From: Phormidium tenue FACHB-1050
Lineage (GTDB): Bacteria > Cyanobacteriota > Cyanobacteriia > Pseudanabaenales > Pseudanabaenaceae
Assembly (NCBI RefSeq): GCF_014696925.1
Contig: NZ_JACJQY010000034.1
Coordinates: 1-61,848 of the forward strand
DNA: 61,848 nucleotides
Direction: 5' to 3'
In this document: piece after piece, positions 24,711-33,831 of the stretch
How the letters are laid out: every line of letters starts with the position of its first letter
Position numbering within the stretch: the first letter of the stretch is position 1
Made by a program: the position numbers and the translations under genes
The notes under the pieces: model-generated
Database searches by the model: none
What the model was told of the DNA's origin: nothing
Seen by the model: the letters and a program-made list of their open reading frames with translations, nothing else

Positions 24711-24764
24711 AAGAACCCAATTTTTGGTGGCGCGGCGAAGCCTCGCCACCAAAAATTGGTTCTT
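24711..24764. repeat. Hairpin between the DUF4040 gene and mrpB
   Basis: AAGAACCCAATTTTTGGTGGCG pairs with CGCCACCAAAAATTGGTTCTT apart from small mismatches, with an inner CGGCGAAGC loop region. The rest of this 207-bp gap shows nothing coding. Confidence 0.7.
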
Positions 24765-24788
24765 TTTTCCTGCATAGTGCAAAGCCAT

Positions 24789-25505
24789 CTAGGAAATGGC
24801 AACGCCATTTGCTGCATTGGTATAAAGCAACTGAACGTTTGCTAAAACTGGATTTGTTAGCATGATCTCATAGAGACGATGCAGACGGATTTTGATTTGG
24901 TAAAAGTTGGATTGCACACCTTCTTGATATTCCGCAGCATCTTGATGTTCTGAATTGTGTAAGGTTGCATGGACGATTTTATCAGTTAGTGCTTGTTCTA
25001 GTTCTGCTTCGCTTTGATAGGGAACTAGCTCAACCCGCATATAGTGCTTACTGAAAGTACTTTTGAGAACATCGATCAGTTTTTTTAAATCAGAGCTAGG
25101 AACTGGATCGCGATTCTGCTCAGATTGATCCAATTGTTGATCCATTTGCTGGTTTAGCTGGTTTAACTGTTGATTTAGCTGTTCAAAGGGAAGATTAAAC
25201 TTATTTAGTGCTTCTTCTTCTAAATTGTGGGCGATCGCAATTGATTCAACTACACCTAGGCGCAAAACTAAAGAAGAGCGCACGGCAACTGCGTAGAGCA
25301 TTGTCGCTAAAAAAGCACCCACTAGCGCCTCAGTCAGCGCCACATCCGCCGCTCCCAAGATCGTATAGACCAATGCCGATAATGTCCCCAAAATGCCGCG
25401 TATGACTAGGGCATTGTAGGGATTACTTTGAGAAACCAACATTCCTGCTGATATGGGTAACAGTACGGCGATCGCATAGACATAACCATCATAATTACTG
25501 TTCAT
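24789..25505 (-). CDS. DUF4040 (MbhD / MrpA C-terminal-like) protein with Gln-rich insert
   Basis: A 238-residue protein. Residues 1-85 are the DUF4040 helices (NPYNALVIRGILGTLSALVY, LGAADVALTEALVGAFLATM), the module that sits near the C-terminus of full MrpA or stands alone as MbhD. Residues 100-130 are a run of Gln, Asn, Leu and Asp (EQLNQQLNQLNQQMDQ...), then a charged soluble domain of about 100 residues that I cannot assign. In this cluster no ND5-like MrpA exists, so this may supply the only MrpA-derived part. Located between mrpG and mrpB. Confidence 0.82.
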   Translation of the reverse strand: MNSNYDGYVYAIAVLLPISAGMLVSQSNPYNALVIRGILGTLSALVYTILGAADVALTEALVGAFLATMLYAVAVRSSLVLRLGVVESIAIAHNLEEEALNKFNLPFEQLNQQLNQLNQQMDQQLDQSEQNRDPVPSSDLKKLIDVLKSTFSKHYMRVELVPYQSEAELEQALTDKIVHATLHNSEHQDAAEYQEGVQSNFYQIKIRLHRLYEIMLTNPVLANVQLLYTNAANGVAIS

Positions 25506-25598
25506 TTACCTCTTTACCTCTTTTATTTGCTTATACTTGCTTATTGAATTTTTAAGAAACCATTTAAGAATTACTTTCTACGCTCAGAGACTCTAAGA

Positions 25599-25684
25599 GA
25601 TCCTCCTCAATCCCCCTTAAAAAAGGGGAAGAAGATAATTTAATTGATTCTCCCCCCTTTCGTAAGGGGGGCTGGGGAGGATCT
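25599..25684. repeat. Large inverted repeat upstream of the DUF4040 gene
   Basis: GATCCTCCTCAATCCCCCTTA on the left faces TAAGGGGGGCTGGGGAGGATC on the right, with a 40-bp middle that holds smaller C/G runs. This GGATC-bounded type is widespread in cyanobacterial genomes. Confidence 0.7.
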
Positions 25685-25697
25685 AGATAATCAATCG

Positions 25698-25985
25698 CTA
25701 TTTATTACTTCTTGTACTGCTAGAGCAGTAAGCCATCACGTAGCACAGCATCGTATTCCATAAAGCCAAGGAAATAACCGCAAGAATCAGTAATGGTAAC
25801 TCCCTAGGACGGAGTAATATCAAGCCGAACACGATCGAGATCGAGCCGATGGTGTCGGATACCGATAGACTATGGAGCTTAAAAAGAACCGATCGCTTTG
25901 TCAGTAGAGCCACAGTTCCCCAAAACCAGAACACTAATCCACCGAAAATACAGATGTAGCTGAGAATATTTATGAAGATTGCCAC
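25698..25985 (-). CDS. mrpG: Mrp antiporter subunit G
   Basis: A 95-residue, three-helix membrane protein. FGGLVFWFWGTVALLTKRSVLFKLHSLSV and DTIGSISIVFGLILLR match the MnhG/PhaG family. It begins 2 bp after the mrpF stop, so it is translationally coupled. Confidence 0.92.
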   Translation of the reverse strand: MAIFINILSYICIFGGLVFWFWGTVALLTKRSVLFKLHSLSVSDTIGSISIVFGLILLRPRELPLLILAVISLALWNTMLCYVMAYCSSSTRSNK

Positions 25986-25987
25986 GG

Positions 25988-26272
25988 TTATACTTCTCCT
26001 GCGCGTCTAATGATATGGGCTAGGAGCATAAAGCCAGCGTTGCCGACACTCAAGATAATTACACCAGCTACGCCAATCATCCAATCATCTCGCAAGATCG
26101 CGATCGCCAAAATCATCACTGCGGATTTGGCAGCAATACTGGAAAAGGCGAGCATAATTTCCCAGATATTGTCGTTGTGTTTCCAAGCCTGATATAGCGG
26201 AATTAGCATGGAGACTACCATCGCGCTAACAGCAAAATTCAAAACAGCCTTAGTTGATAAATCAATGTTCAT
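25988..26272 (-). CDS. mrpF: Mrp antiporter subunit F
   Basis: A 94-residue, three-helix protein of the MnhF/PhaF family (MVVSMLIPLYQAWKHNDNIW, MILAIAILRDDWMIGVAGVII). The frame is open to 26320, but ATG 26272 forms an ATGA overlap with mrpE and gives the normal length, so I use it. Confidence 0.9.
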   Translation of the reverse strand: MNIDLSTKAVLNFAVSAMVVSMLIPLYQAWKHNDNIWEIMLAFSSIAAKSAVMILAIAILRDDWMIGVAGVIILSVGNAGFMLLAHIIRRAGEV

Positions 26273-26661
26273 GGGTTTGACCTCTTTTGGCGTTTGATCA
26301 CATGATGCACCACATACCAACCTTCTTCGTGATGTCTAAGCACAATGGTTTTGGGAGTAAATGTAATTAGGAAAATGTCCAAGAAAACTAATGCCGCCGA
26401 TCGCTGATACTTGGCTTTTTCCATCAATACTTCTTCGTGGTTATGAGGTTGCCAGATCATCTCGAATGATTCGATATAGGTTTGCGGAACTGCCTTAATA
26501 ATTCTGCCGATGCCTTGTAGAACATCTTTAAAGCGCACGTTTTCCGATCGGTAATAGGGTATTAGCAGGCAAATACTCACGCCAATGATGATATTTGTAA
26601 TACTGAAATTGGCGGTTAGCAAAAACCAGATCACAATTCGCAAAATAAATTGTCCAATCAT
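26269..26661 (-). CDS. mrpE: Mrp antiporter subunit E
   Basis: A 130-residue MnhE/PhaE protein. Two N-terminal helices (VIWFLLTANFSITNIIIGVS) are followed by a cytoplasmic part with KAVPQTYIESFEMIWQP and LITFTPKTIVLRHHEEGWYV. It overlaps mrpD and mrpF by 4 bp each. Confidence 0.92.
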   Translation of the reverse strand: MIGQFILRIVIWFLLTANFSITNIIIGVSICLLIPYYRSENVRFKDVLQGIGRIIKAVPQTYIESFEMIWQPHNHEEVLMEKAKYQRSAALVFLDIFLITFTPKTIVLRHHEEGWYVVHHVIKRQKRSNP

Positions 26662-28103
26662 GCCATCACCATCCAGAACAGTAGAATTAACGTCAGGCTC
26701 ATAACACCAATCAGATTCTCAAAATCCTCAAATAACTTGGAAAATTTGACCGTAGCGTGTTTAAAAATTAGCCAATATGCTATCCAACCGATCGCGATTG
26801 TTGCCAAAGGTTTGACGGAATTTTCCAGAGTATAGGCTTCATAGTAAACGACATTTGCCACAAACAAGCCGCCCAATAAAATGGCGATCGCTACCCAAAA
26901 CTCAGCCCGCAAAGGCGCTTTAAGCACTGATGGATCTTGATGATTGTGGGGTAAGAAAATGAACTTAGCAAAGGAGATCGCAGTGCCTAAAGCCGCAATG
27001 TTCATGCCGATCACCTGCCAAGGCTGGAGATTTTCCATGGTTAATACTTTTGCCCCAAATCCAGATAGTAAGGGAAACCCAGAAATGGAAAAGCTAGCAA
27101 TCACCAAAGGTATCCAGAGTTGATTAGGAATAGGCTGGTGCTGCAATTCCTTCAGGTTGCGGCTAGGTAAATTTCCCACGATTAGAAACAGAGACGATTT
27201 GACTAAGCCATGGGTAAGCGCATAGAAGCCGCCAACCTCTGGAGCTGCGAGGATAAAACCTAACTGCGAAATGGTATGAAAGGCTAACATCCGTTTGGCA
27301 TCTTTCTCAAACACAGCAAAAAAAACGCCAAGTAGGGCGGTTACAACCCCAAATATACGTACGATTGGGTCAAGTTCTTCGATCAATAATGCACAACGCA
27401 CTAATGGCAAAACGCCTGCTTTGACCACCACACCCGACATTAGCGCCGAGACAGGCGACTCAGATTCGGCATGGGTCAATGGCAGCCATAGTCCTGATAC
27501 AAAGATGCCGCCCTTGGCTAACAGCCCTAAAAAGATCAAGGCGATCGCTTCGGGAGGTGAGACTCGCAGTCCGCTAAAAGTAAAGGAATGGGTGGCTTTA
27601 TATACCAACACTGCGCCAATTAAATAAAACAACATGGCAACATTGCTGACAAATAAATAGCGCAAACCAATCCAAATGGAGCGATCGCTACGGGGATAGG
27701 CAATCAATAAAAAGCTGGCAATGCTAATTACTTCTAGAGCCACATATAAACTGATGAAGTCGGAGCAGGCAAAAGCCGCATTGATACTGCCATGCAGCAA
27801 TATGACTTGAGCATAAAAAAAGGCACTGCGATCGCTATTCCAGCAGTAAATAATCACAGCCGCCGTGACCAGAGCATTGGTCAAGATAAAAAATCCTGCC
27901 AAGGGATCAAGAACCAAGGTCACACCAAAGTTATCGAGCAGTTGTAGGTTGATCGGCGTTTGTTGAACAAACAACGGAATTACATACAACGCTGAGGCAA
28001 CTGCCCCCATTAACGCCAAATAGCGATCGCCCTTTGGGAGCAGATAAATAATGAATCCCACCAAAAATGGCAAGACAATCCAGATCAAAGTTAAGACGGT
28101 CAT
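26658..28103 (-). CDS. mrpD: Mrp antiporter subunit D (proton-antiporter-like)
   Basis: A 481-residue polytopic protein related to NuoM/NuoN. There are about 14 helices, with YVALEVISIASFLLIAYPRS near residue 115 carrying the essential Glu of helix 5, and GLLAKGGIFVSGLWLPLTHAESESPVSALMSG-type Lys and His residues around 210. It is the proton-channel subunit. Only one D-type subunit is present here and no MrpA of about 600-800 residues. It overlaps mrpC and mrpE by 4 bp. Confidence 0.92.
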   Translation of the reverse strand: MTVLTLIWIVLPFLVGFIIYLLPKGDRYLALMGAVASALYVIPLFVQQTPINLQLLDNFGVTLVLDPLAGFFILTNALVTAAVIIYCWNSDRSAFFYAQVILLHGSINAAFACSDFISLYVALEVISIASFLLIAYPRSDRSIWIGLRYLFVSNVAMLFYLIGAVLVYKATHSFTFSGLRVSPPEAIALIFLGLLAKGGIFVSGLWLPLTHAESESPVSALMSGVVVKAGVLPLVRCALLIEELDPIVRIFGVVTALLGVFFAVFEKDAKRMLAFHTISQLGFILAAPEVGGFYALTHGLVKSSLFLIVGNLPSRNLKELQHQPIPNQLWIPLVIASFSISGFPLLSGFGAKVLTMENLQPWQVIGMNIAALGTAISFAKFIFLPHNHQDPSVLKAPLRAEFWVAIAILLGGLFVANVVYYEAYTLENSVKPLATIAIGWIAYWLIFKHATVKFSKLFEDFENLIGVMSLTLILLFWMVMA

Positions 28104-28450
28104 GATAGGTCGCCCTTCTCGATCTCATTAATTTCTAAGGTAGGATTATTCCGCGCTAGTTTGATTGTTCCGACTAACATCAACGCCTGAATTGAAAAGC
28201 CAATCACGATCGCCGTCAGGATTACCGCCTGTGGTACTGGGTCAGCATAATCAGTTCTTGGCGTATTGCCAAGAATCGGTGTGAATACGCCTCTACGGGA
28301 CGCAATCACCACAAAATAAGCGATTACACCCGAACTCATCACATCCATCGAAAGGATTTTCATGATTAGATTTTTCTTGAGAATAATCCCTAAAAAACCA
28401 CAAAGTATCGACGCAAGCACAAAGGCTTCTAACAAATTAATTGACATCAA
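28100..28450 (-). CDS. mrpC: Mrp antiporter subunit C
   Basis: A 116-residue, three-helix NuoK-like protein of the MnhC family (ILCGFLGIILKKNLIMKILS, DPVPQAVILTAIVIGFSIQA). It opens the tightly packed mrpCDEFG run. It is the first gene of the unit, so the promoter should lie upstream of 28450 in the repeat-containing gap. Confidence 0.93.
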   Translation of the reverse strand: MMSINLLEAFVLASILCGFLGIILKKNLIMKILSMDVMSSGVIAYFVVIASRRGVFTPILGNTPRTDYADPVPQAVILTAIVIGFSIQALMLVGTIKLARNNPTLEINEIEKGDLS

Positions 28451-28572
28451 TTGGTGCTGATAGCATCACTACTAAAATTTACTTTATGCTTTCATGACAC
28501 GTTTATCCCGCCAGCTAACCCAGAAAATTCTCTATGGGTAGCAATGCAAAAGATAGGTAGGTTCCAAATCAA

Positions 28573-28693
28573 AAAACCCAAGAAAAGAATGGCGGCGCGA
28601 AGCGCCGCCATTCTCTTCTTGGGTTTTGCTTTTGTCCTAACACAATCGACGGTAGCTATAATTCATGAAAGTGTTGCCACACTTTCGTGAATT
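28573..28693. repeat. AAAACCC-core hairpin plus a second hairpin
   Basis: At 28573-28627, 26-bp arms beginning AAAACCCAAGAAAAGAATGG and closing with GGCGGCGC-GAA-GCGCCGCC pair with one mismatch, followed by TTTTGTCCTAACACAATCGAC and AGCTATA as in copy 46242. At 28660-28693, AATTCATGAAAGTGT pairs with ACACTTTCGTGAATT around TGCC. This second stem resembles one near 34487. Confidence 0.8.
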
Positions 28694-28697
28694 GGTA

Positions 28698-29870
28698 TTA
28701 TGAGCGTCGGGAGAAAGCCCATTTGAGTAAATGGGCTAGCCAGCCTTGTTCTTGGGGTAGAGGGGTTTTCTTAATAGCTGAGGAAATTATTTTGCGATCG
28801 CCTTTACTACTGTTTGCATTTTTTGCGTGATTTTGGTCAGCATTGGAGTCGGTTAATTCTAGAAGATGCTTGAGAGCTAGAGCTTCTTGAGGATTGAGAT
28901 AAAGCGATCGCTTGAAGCTCGCTTTTGCCATTTGGGGTTGATTCATATTGGTGTAAACCACACCTAACAAAGCAAGACATTTGCTATTGTTTTCATCGGT
29001 TCTCAAGATGTCTCGCAGGTCTTGGAGAGCCGCTTTCCAATTATTCTGCAATATATAGATTTCACATACCTTGATGCGATTGTTAATCATCTGCATGTCA
29101 TTGCTCGCAAAGCCAGTCTGAAGGATTGTCTCATCAGATTTAGCTCGTAGATGACTAGCATTCTGGAAATCGTAGTCTGTTACTCTCGGCTGAATGATTG
29201 TCTCATCAGGGTTGGCTGGCAGATTACTAGCCTGTTGATCGGTGGCATACTGGAGGTTATAGGTATAGCTAGGTTTGGAGGGTGGTGGAAGAAAGTTTGT
29301 GGTAAGCGCTTTGGTGCTTTTGGGTGTCAACTTTGGCGCAAGTACTGGTGGCATATTAACTGCCCCATGTCGATAACCCTCTTTATAAAGGATGTAAACC
29401 AGATTTAACTCACTGATTTCTGCCGTATGCTCCAGAATTTGGGTGAGTGATTGGTATTGTACTTTGGCGATTTCTGTAACTAAGCGCTCGTAAACCTCAT
29501 CACTAGGATTCATGACTAACTCACAGGCACTCTCCGAATGAATCTGGATATTCCGAGATCTTTGCATTAAACGTTTGGAAAGCAACTTAAATATCCCTTG
29601 ATAGGCTGTGCGATCTTGGTCTCTCATTAGCCCGTTATAGGCTGGGTTGACTAGTTTTGCGAGATATTGGGTGGCAATTTCTTTTTCTTCTGCCGAAAAG
29701 CCATATACATCAGGATGCAAGATGCGGGCAATCCGCAAATACACATTGCGAATGTAAGTAGAATTGCTAATGATTGGTAAACCCAAAGCAGCGTAGTAGT
29801 CGTGATTGTACTGACTAATACCTCGATCAAAGCGAATAAACTGAAGCTTAGTCTGCTTGGGCTGATTCAT
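28698..29870 (-). CDS. J-domain protein with TPR tail
   Basis: A 390-residue protein. Residues 20-90 form a DnaJ domain with the HPD tripeptide in RIARILHPDVYGFS, so it can stimulate an Hsp70 ATPase. Residues 90-260 are a variable linker. Residues 270-350 form about two tetratricopeptide repeats (NNWKAALQDLRDILRTDENN, KCLALLGVVYTNMNQPQMAK, RSLYLNPQEALALKHLLELT). There is no Zn or C-terminal DnaJ substrate domain, so it is a specialised type III J-protein, probably a docking adaptor. The DnaK partner is not in this window. Confidence 0.87.
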   Translation of the reverse strand: MNQPKQTKLQFIRFDRGISQYNHDYYAALGLPIISNSTYIRNVYLRIARILHPDVYGFSAEEKEIATQYLAKLVNPAYNGLMRDQDRTAYQGIFKLLSKRLMQRSRNIQIHSESACELVMNPSDEVYERLVTEIAKVQYQSLTQILEHTAEISELNLVYILYKEGYRHGAVNMPPVLAPKLTPKSTKALTTNFLPPPSKPSYTYNLQYATDQQASNLPANPDETIIQPRVTDYDFQNASHLRAKSDETILQTGFASNDMQMINNRIKVCEIYILQNNWKAALQDLRDILRTDENNSKCLALLGVVYTNMNQPQMAKASFKRSLYLNPQEALALKHLLELTDSNADQNHAKNANSSKGDRKIISSAIKKTPLPQEQGWLAHLLKWAFSRRS

Positions 29871-30312
29871 GTTTTCTTGCTTTGCCCATGATTTAAATAA
29901 TGGTAGCGATTCTGAATCTTAAGTAGCTCGATATGGATAAAATCAAAACCCAAGTCTTTAATGCTTTTTGTTCTTGTGTTCAAGGATTGCGGATTCAATA
30001 TTTTATGGCTATCTACTTAATCAAAGACATTTATACCAATATCAAGCCCAAAAAAATATAGAGCAATTGTCTTAATACTGATCTGTCGCAGTCGCCCTAA
30101 TTTCACTACAGGGAATTACTTATGCATAATTAATTACAAAGCAAAACCCGTAAAGTTTTGCCCCTGCGGGGCAAAACTTTACGGGTTTTCTTAACTACTA
30201 ATCCCAAAACACAAAATGGCGTAGCCATTTTGTGTTTTGGGATTAGTAGTTAAGATCTATATTTAAGGAAATACACTTTATAAAAAATCAACAGATAGGC
30301 GATCGCCTAGCC
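29871..30312. repeat. Non-coding stretch with two perfect palindromes
   Basis: No gene is supported over these 440 bp. At 30143-30189, 22-bp arms beginning AAAACCCGTAAAGTTTTG pair perfectly around TGC. At 30190-30254, 31-bp arms beginning CTTAACTACTAATCCCAAAA pair perfectly around GTA. The first stem is closely related in its outer part (AAAACCCGTAAAGTT) to the one at 53940-53986. Confidence 0.75.
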
Positions 30313-30570
30313 TCACATAATTTCTTCAGCCAAAAGCTTACCCTTGACACGTTCATAATCATCTTCAAGAAATCAATCTTGGGCTGCTTGATAGTTTGAA
30401 TGAGAAACTACTAGTCTGTAATCTGATGCAGGATTAAAAATATTACATCTACCATCATGATCGCCGACAAGCATCAAAATTTTAGGTGGGAAAGGGATGG
30501 GATCAACCCAAAGTTCGATAAATTGCCAAGTTTTAGCCTGTTTTTCGAGGGCTGGTACGAGGGATGGCAT
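30313..30570 (-). pseudogene. Small unknown gene interrupted by an in-frame TGA
   Basis: ATG 30570 has AGGTGAG a few bases upstream. The frame encodes MPSLVPALEKQAKTWQFIEL and so on to NYQAAQD, meets TGA at 30373-30375, and continues in the same frame FLEDDYERVKGKLLAEEIM to TGA at 30313. The continuation is protein-like and of the same charge type. The simplest view is one 85-codon gene whose Trp or similar codon mutated to TGA. I do not recognise the family. A 65-residue truncated product is still possible. The neighbouring gene at 30776-31045 also has an EDDYERY motif near its end, so the two may be distantly related. Confidence 0.6.
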
Positions 30571-30669
30571 GATACTCACCTGTGGCTTTTAGGACTTTGA
30601 TCTCACCGTAATAAATAGGCGTTTGGCTACCATCTACTCTAATTAACCTCAGTTCGGGTTAATTTCAAA

Positions 30670-30757
30670 TTGGCTCCTAGAAATGGTTCGCACCGCGAAC
30701 CGTTTCTAGGAGCCAAAACAGTAAAAGCCTCGCGAAGCGAGGCTTTTACTGTTTTGG
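30670..30757. repeat. Two abutting palindromes
   Basis: At 30670-30716, 22-bp arms TTGGCTCCTAGAAATGGTTC... pair around ACC with one mismatch. At 30713-30757, 21-bp arms CCAAAACAGTAAAAGCCTCG... pair perfectly around GAA. They share four bases. Confidence 0.8.
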
Positions 30758-30775
30758 CTTTTAAAATTATGTAGC

Positions 30776-31045
30776 TTATCCCGAACTCACGTTAATTATG
30801 TAACCAATTGTCTCGGCAAAATACAACCCATACCTTTCATAGTCATCTTCTTCATTATCGATGCCAGTGCGTTCTCCACCTAAGATGATAGGCTGTATAA
30901 CTTTTTCTAGAGTTTCGCGATCGCTAAAAATATTTGCTCTGCCTTCCCTCCTCAGCAATCGTTGAACTTGAAGCGTATTCGGCAAATGTTTATCAATCAA
31001 ACTTGATCTAGGGGCGGGAGTAATACGTCGTTTGATTCCTGCCAT
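30776..31045 (-). CDS. Small protein of unknown function
   Basis: About 89 residues if started at the ATG at 31045 (MAGIKRRITPAPRSSLIDKH...); the frame is open to 31078. The middle (LPNTLQVQRLLRREGRANIF, then SDRETLEKVIQPIILG) has the spacing of a helical His/Arg-containing domain seen at the ends of some polymorphic toxins, but this is weak. The C-terminus is acidic and aromatic (DDYERYGLYFAETIGYI). It lies beside the TGA-interrupted gene in a poorly coding stretch, so it may itself be decaying. Confidence 0.5.
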   Translation of the reverse strand: MAGIKRRITPAPRSSLIDKHLPNTLQVQRLLRREGRANIFSDRETLEKVIQPIILGGERTGIDNEEDDYERYGLYFAETIGYIINVSSG

Positions 31046-31078
31046 GAATATTGAGTAACTAAAGTGCTTTACTGTCAA

Positions 31079-31453
31079 CGTAATTTATCTCTCAGTAAAA
31101 GCCTCAAGTTTTATATGGATTTACTACAATTGTTAAGTAATAGTTTTTTGTTTAAGCATAGATTTTTATCTATGTAATTGACAAGATAAATTATGGCGAA
31201 AATCATAGACTTACTACTTTTTAACACATATTCCCGCCTCAACATGGCGATATACTGATAACCATCAAGGTATATCTACTTAAACAACATAACTAATAGA
31301 GTCATTTGCTAAAGCAATAGCTCAAACAGTGACTTAAAATAACAAAGATTTGGGATTTGTCGCGCTTAGCACAACAGATCCTAAATAACTAGCAAAAACT
31401 AGCACTACTTAACCAGAGCAACAGTTTACAGAGTAAAGAGGCGATCGCAAATC
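31079..31453 (+). promoter_or_regulatory. Long leader and promoter region upstream of ndhH
   Basis: These 375 bp hold no supported gene. A possible promoter is TTGACA at 31178-31183 followed after 17 bp by AATCAT (31201-31206, 4 of 6 matches to the consensus). That would give a leader of about 240 nt for ndhH. The assignment is weak. Confidence 0.35.
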
Positions 31454-32635
31454 ATGGTGATGATTGAAACCAAAGCCGAACGCATGGTCATAAATATGGG
31501 ACCTCACCACCCATCCATGCACGGCGTTCTCAGACTTATCGTCACGCTAGACGGCGAAAATGTAGTTGATTGTGAGCCTGTTTTAGGCTACTTACATCGC
31601 TCAATGGAAAAAATCGCCGAAAATCGCACGATTATCCAATATTTGCCCTACGTGACCCGATGGGATTACCTCGCAACCATGTTCACCGAGGCAATCACCG
31701 TTAATGCACCCGAAAAACTAGCTAATGTACCAGTGCCTCGTCGCGCCAGTTACATCCGCATGATTATGCTAGAACTTAGCCGCATCGCCTCTCACTTGCT
31801 GTGGCTTGGCACATTCGTCGCAGACATCGGTGCACAAACACCATTTTTCTACGTCTTCCGCGAACGGGAAATGATCTATGACCTGTTCGAGGCTGCAACA
31901 GGGATGCGGATGATGCACAACTATTTCCGCATCGGGGGAGTTGCCGCCGACCTACCCTATGGCTGGATCGAGAAATGTGAAGACTTTTGCAACTACTTCA
32001 CTCCCGTCATTGACGAATACGAAAAATTAATCACCAATAACCCGATCTTCCGTAAACGGATTGAAGGACTTGGCACAATTACCCGCGATGAGGCAATTAA
32101 CTGGGGTTTATCAGGTCCAATGTTGCGTGGTTCAGGAGTAAAACTCGATCTGCGTAAAGTCGATCACTATGAACTCTACGACGAGCTTGACTGGGATGTA
32201 CAGTGGGACAATGGCGGCGACTGTTTAGCCCGTTACTTGGTGCGCGTCCGTGAAATGCGCGAATCCACCAAAATGATCCTGCAAGCCCTCAAGCAAATTC
32301 CTGGTGGCTCCTACGAAAACCTCGAAGCGCAAAGAGTGCTTGCTGGTCCTAAGAGCGAATGGAACTCTATGGACTATCAGTTTATTAGCAAAAAACCATC
32401 CCCTACCTTCAAAGTTGCTTCAGGCGAACATTATGTTCGTGTCGAAGCACCAAAGGGTGAACTGGGTGTCTATATCATTGGTGAAGATAGTGTCTTCCCT
32501 TGGCGTTTTAAGATTCGTCCACCAGGATTTATTAATTTACAGATCTTGCCAGACCTAGTGCGGGGTATGAAGCTCGCAGACATCATGGCAATTTTAGGAA
32601 GTGTGGACATTATTATGGGTGAGGTCGATCGCTAA
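31454..32635 (+). CDS. ndhH: NAD(P)H-quinone oxidoreductase subunit H
   Basis: A 393-residue homologue of NuoD, part of the connecting arm of photosynthetic NDH-1. This complex accepts electrons from ferredoxin and reduces plastoquinone for cyclic flow, respiration and CO2 uptake. Diagnostic segments: [20 protein letters not shown] near the start, [20 protein letters not shown], the quinone-site [11 protein letters not shown], and the terminal region with [11 protein letters not shown] and [12 protein letters not shown]. Its last base overlaps the first base of ndhA (TAATG). Length is standard. Confidence 0.97.
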   Translation: MVMIETKAERMVINMGPHHPSMHGVLRLIVTLDGENVVDCEPVLGYLHRSMEKIAENRTIIQYLPYVTRWDYLATMFTEAITVNAPEKLANVPVPRRASYIRMIMLELSRIASHLLWLGTFVADIGAQTPFFYVFREREMIYDLFEAATGMRMMHNYFRIGGVAADLPYGWIEKCEDFCNYFTPVIDEYEKLITNNPIFRKRIEGLGTITRDEAINWGLSGPMLRGSGVKLDLRKVDHYELYDELDWDVQWDNGGDCLARYLVRVREMRESTKMILQALKQIPGGSYENLEAQRVLAGPKSEWNSMDYQFISKKPSPTFKVASGEHYVRVEAPKGELGVYIIGEDSVFPWRFKIRPPGFINLQILPDLVRGMKLADIMAILGSVDIIMGEVDR

Positions 32636-33753
32636 TGTACGGTGGAATTGATTTACAAAGATCTTTAATTGAAATCCTGACAGGGCTGGGCTTACCCGCC
32701 GATGTCGCTAAAGTAATTTGGATGTTATTGCCCATGGCAGTAATGGTTTTAGGCGTAACCGTGGGCGCACTGGTCTGCACATGGTTAGAGCGGAAAATTT
32801 CTGCTGCGGCTCAACAACGGATTGGTCCTGAATATGCAGGGCCCTTTGGTTTACTGATTCCCCTTGCCGATGTTGGCAAACTCTTGATCAAGCAAGGTAC
32901 GATTCCTGCCAAAGCCGATCCATTGCTCTACACGATTGGACCTGCGTTGGTATTTACCTCTGTCTTCCTGTGCTATCTAGTTATCCCCTTCGGTCAAAAC
33001 CTGATCATTTCTGATATTGGTACGGGTGTATTTTTTATCATTGCTATTTCCAGTATTGCTCCCATCGGCTTACTGATGGCAGGTTACTCTTCTAACAATA
33101 AATACTCGCTCTTAGGTGGTTTACGTGCCGCTGCACAGTCAATTAGCTACGAAATTCCTCTAGCTTTGGCAGTGCTTGCTGTAGCCCTAATGACCAATGG
33201 ACTTAGCACCATTGATATTGTCAATCAACAAGCTGAATATGGCATCCTCTCTTGGAATATTTGGCGACAACCGATTGGTTTTGTAATTTTTATCATCGCG
33301 GCTCTTGCTGAATGCGAACGCTTACCCTTTGACTTGCCAGAAGCAGAAGAAGAACTTGTTGCTGGTTATCAAACTGAATATTCAGGGATTAGGTTTGCCT
33401 TTTTCTATGGTGGTTCCTACGCTAACCTCTTGCTAGCTGGTCTACTTGCCTCCATTTTGTATCTCGGCGGCTGGGAGTTACCATTCCCCATCGACAAAGT
33501 TAGCGAAGCTATTGGTATTGAAGCAAATACAGCTTGGTGGCAAGTTATTGCTGCTTTCATTGGACTAACGGCAACCCTAGTCAAAACCTATGCCTTTATT
33601 TTCTTTGCGATCCTCTTACGTTGGACAGTTCCCCGTGTTCGGATCGACCAACTGCTCGATCTAGGCTGGAAATTTTTATTACCAATTGGACTTGCTAATT
33701 TGTTGATTACCGCCGCTTTGAAGTTGGCTTTCCCCTTTGCTTTTGGCGGATAA
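32635..33753 (+). CDS. ndhA: NAD(P)H-quinone oxidoreductase subunit 1
   Basis: A 372-residue NuoH homologue with eight helices. It forms the proton channel base and quinone entry of NDH-1. Motifs: [27 protein letters not shown], and the conserved acidic loop [20 protein letters not shown] (residues 225-245) that faces the quinone. It overlaps ndhH by one base and is followed by ndhI after 78 bp. Confidence 0.97.
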   Translation: MYGGIDLQRSLIEILTGLGLPADVAKVIWMLLPMAVMVLGVTVGALVCTWLERKISAAAQQRIGPEYAGPFGLLIPLADVGKLLIKQGTIPAKADPLLYTIGPALVFTSVFLCYLVIPFGQNLIISDIGTGVFFIIAISSIAPIGLLMAGYSSNNKYSLLGGLRAAAQSISYEIPLALAVLAVALMTNGLSTIDIVNQQAEYGILSWNIWRQPIGFVIFIIAALAECERLPFDLPEAEEELVAGYQTEYSGIRFAFFYGGSYANLLLAGLLASILYLGGWELPFPIDKVSEAIGIEANTAWWQVIAAFIGLTATLVKTYAFIFFAILLRWTVPRVRIDQLLDLGWKFLLPIGLANLLITAALKLAFPFAFGG

Positions 33754-33760
33754 GCCCTCA

Positions 33761-33783
33761 CCCCTCTCCCTCTGGGAGAGGGG
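33761..33783. repeat. Short hairpin between ndhA and ndhI
   Basis: CCCCTCTCCC-TCT-GGGAGAGGGG is a perfect 10-bp stem with a 3-base loop, preceded by CCCTCA. It is the common cyanobacterial CCCCTCTCCC repeat placed inside the operon. Confidence 0.7.
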
Positions 33784-33831
33784 AACAAGATTTTTGAATT
33801 TAAAGCAGAAACTTAAACCCCTATTACCAAA

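Noticed and set aside
28451-28690. Plus-strand frame of 79 codons between mrpC and the J-domain gene
   Set aside because: It covers the AAAACCC-core palindrome and has no protein-like conservation features. Frames through these palindromes recur at 20159-20410 and 52784-53032 and were rejected for the same reason.
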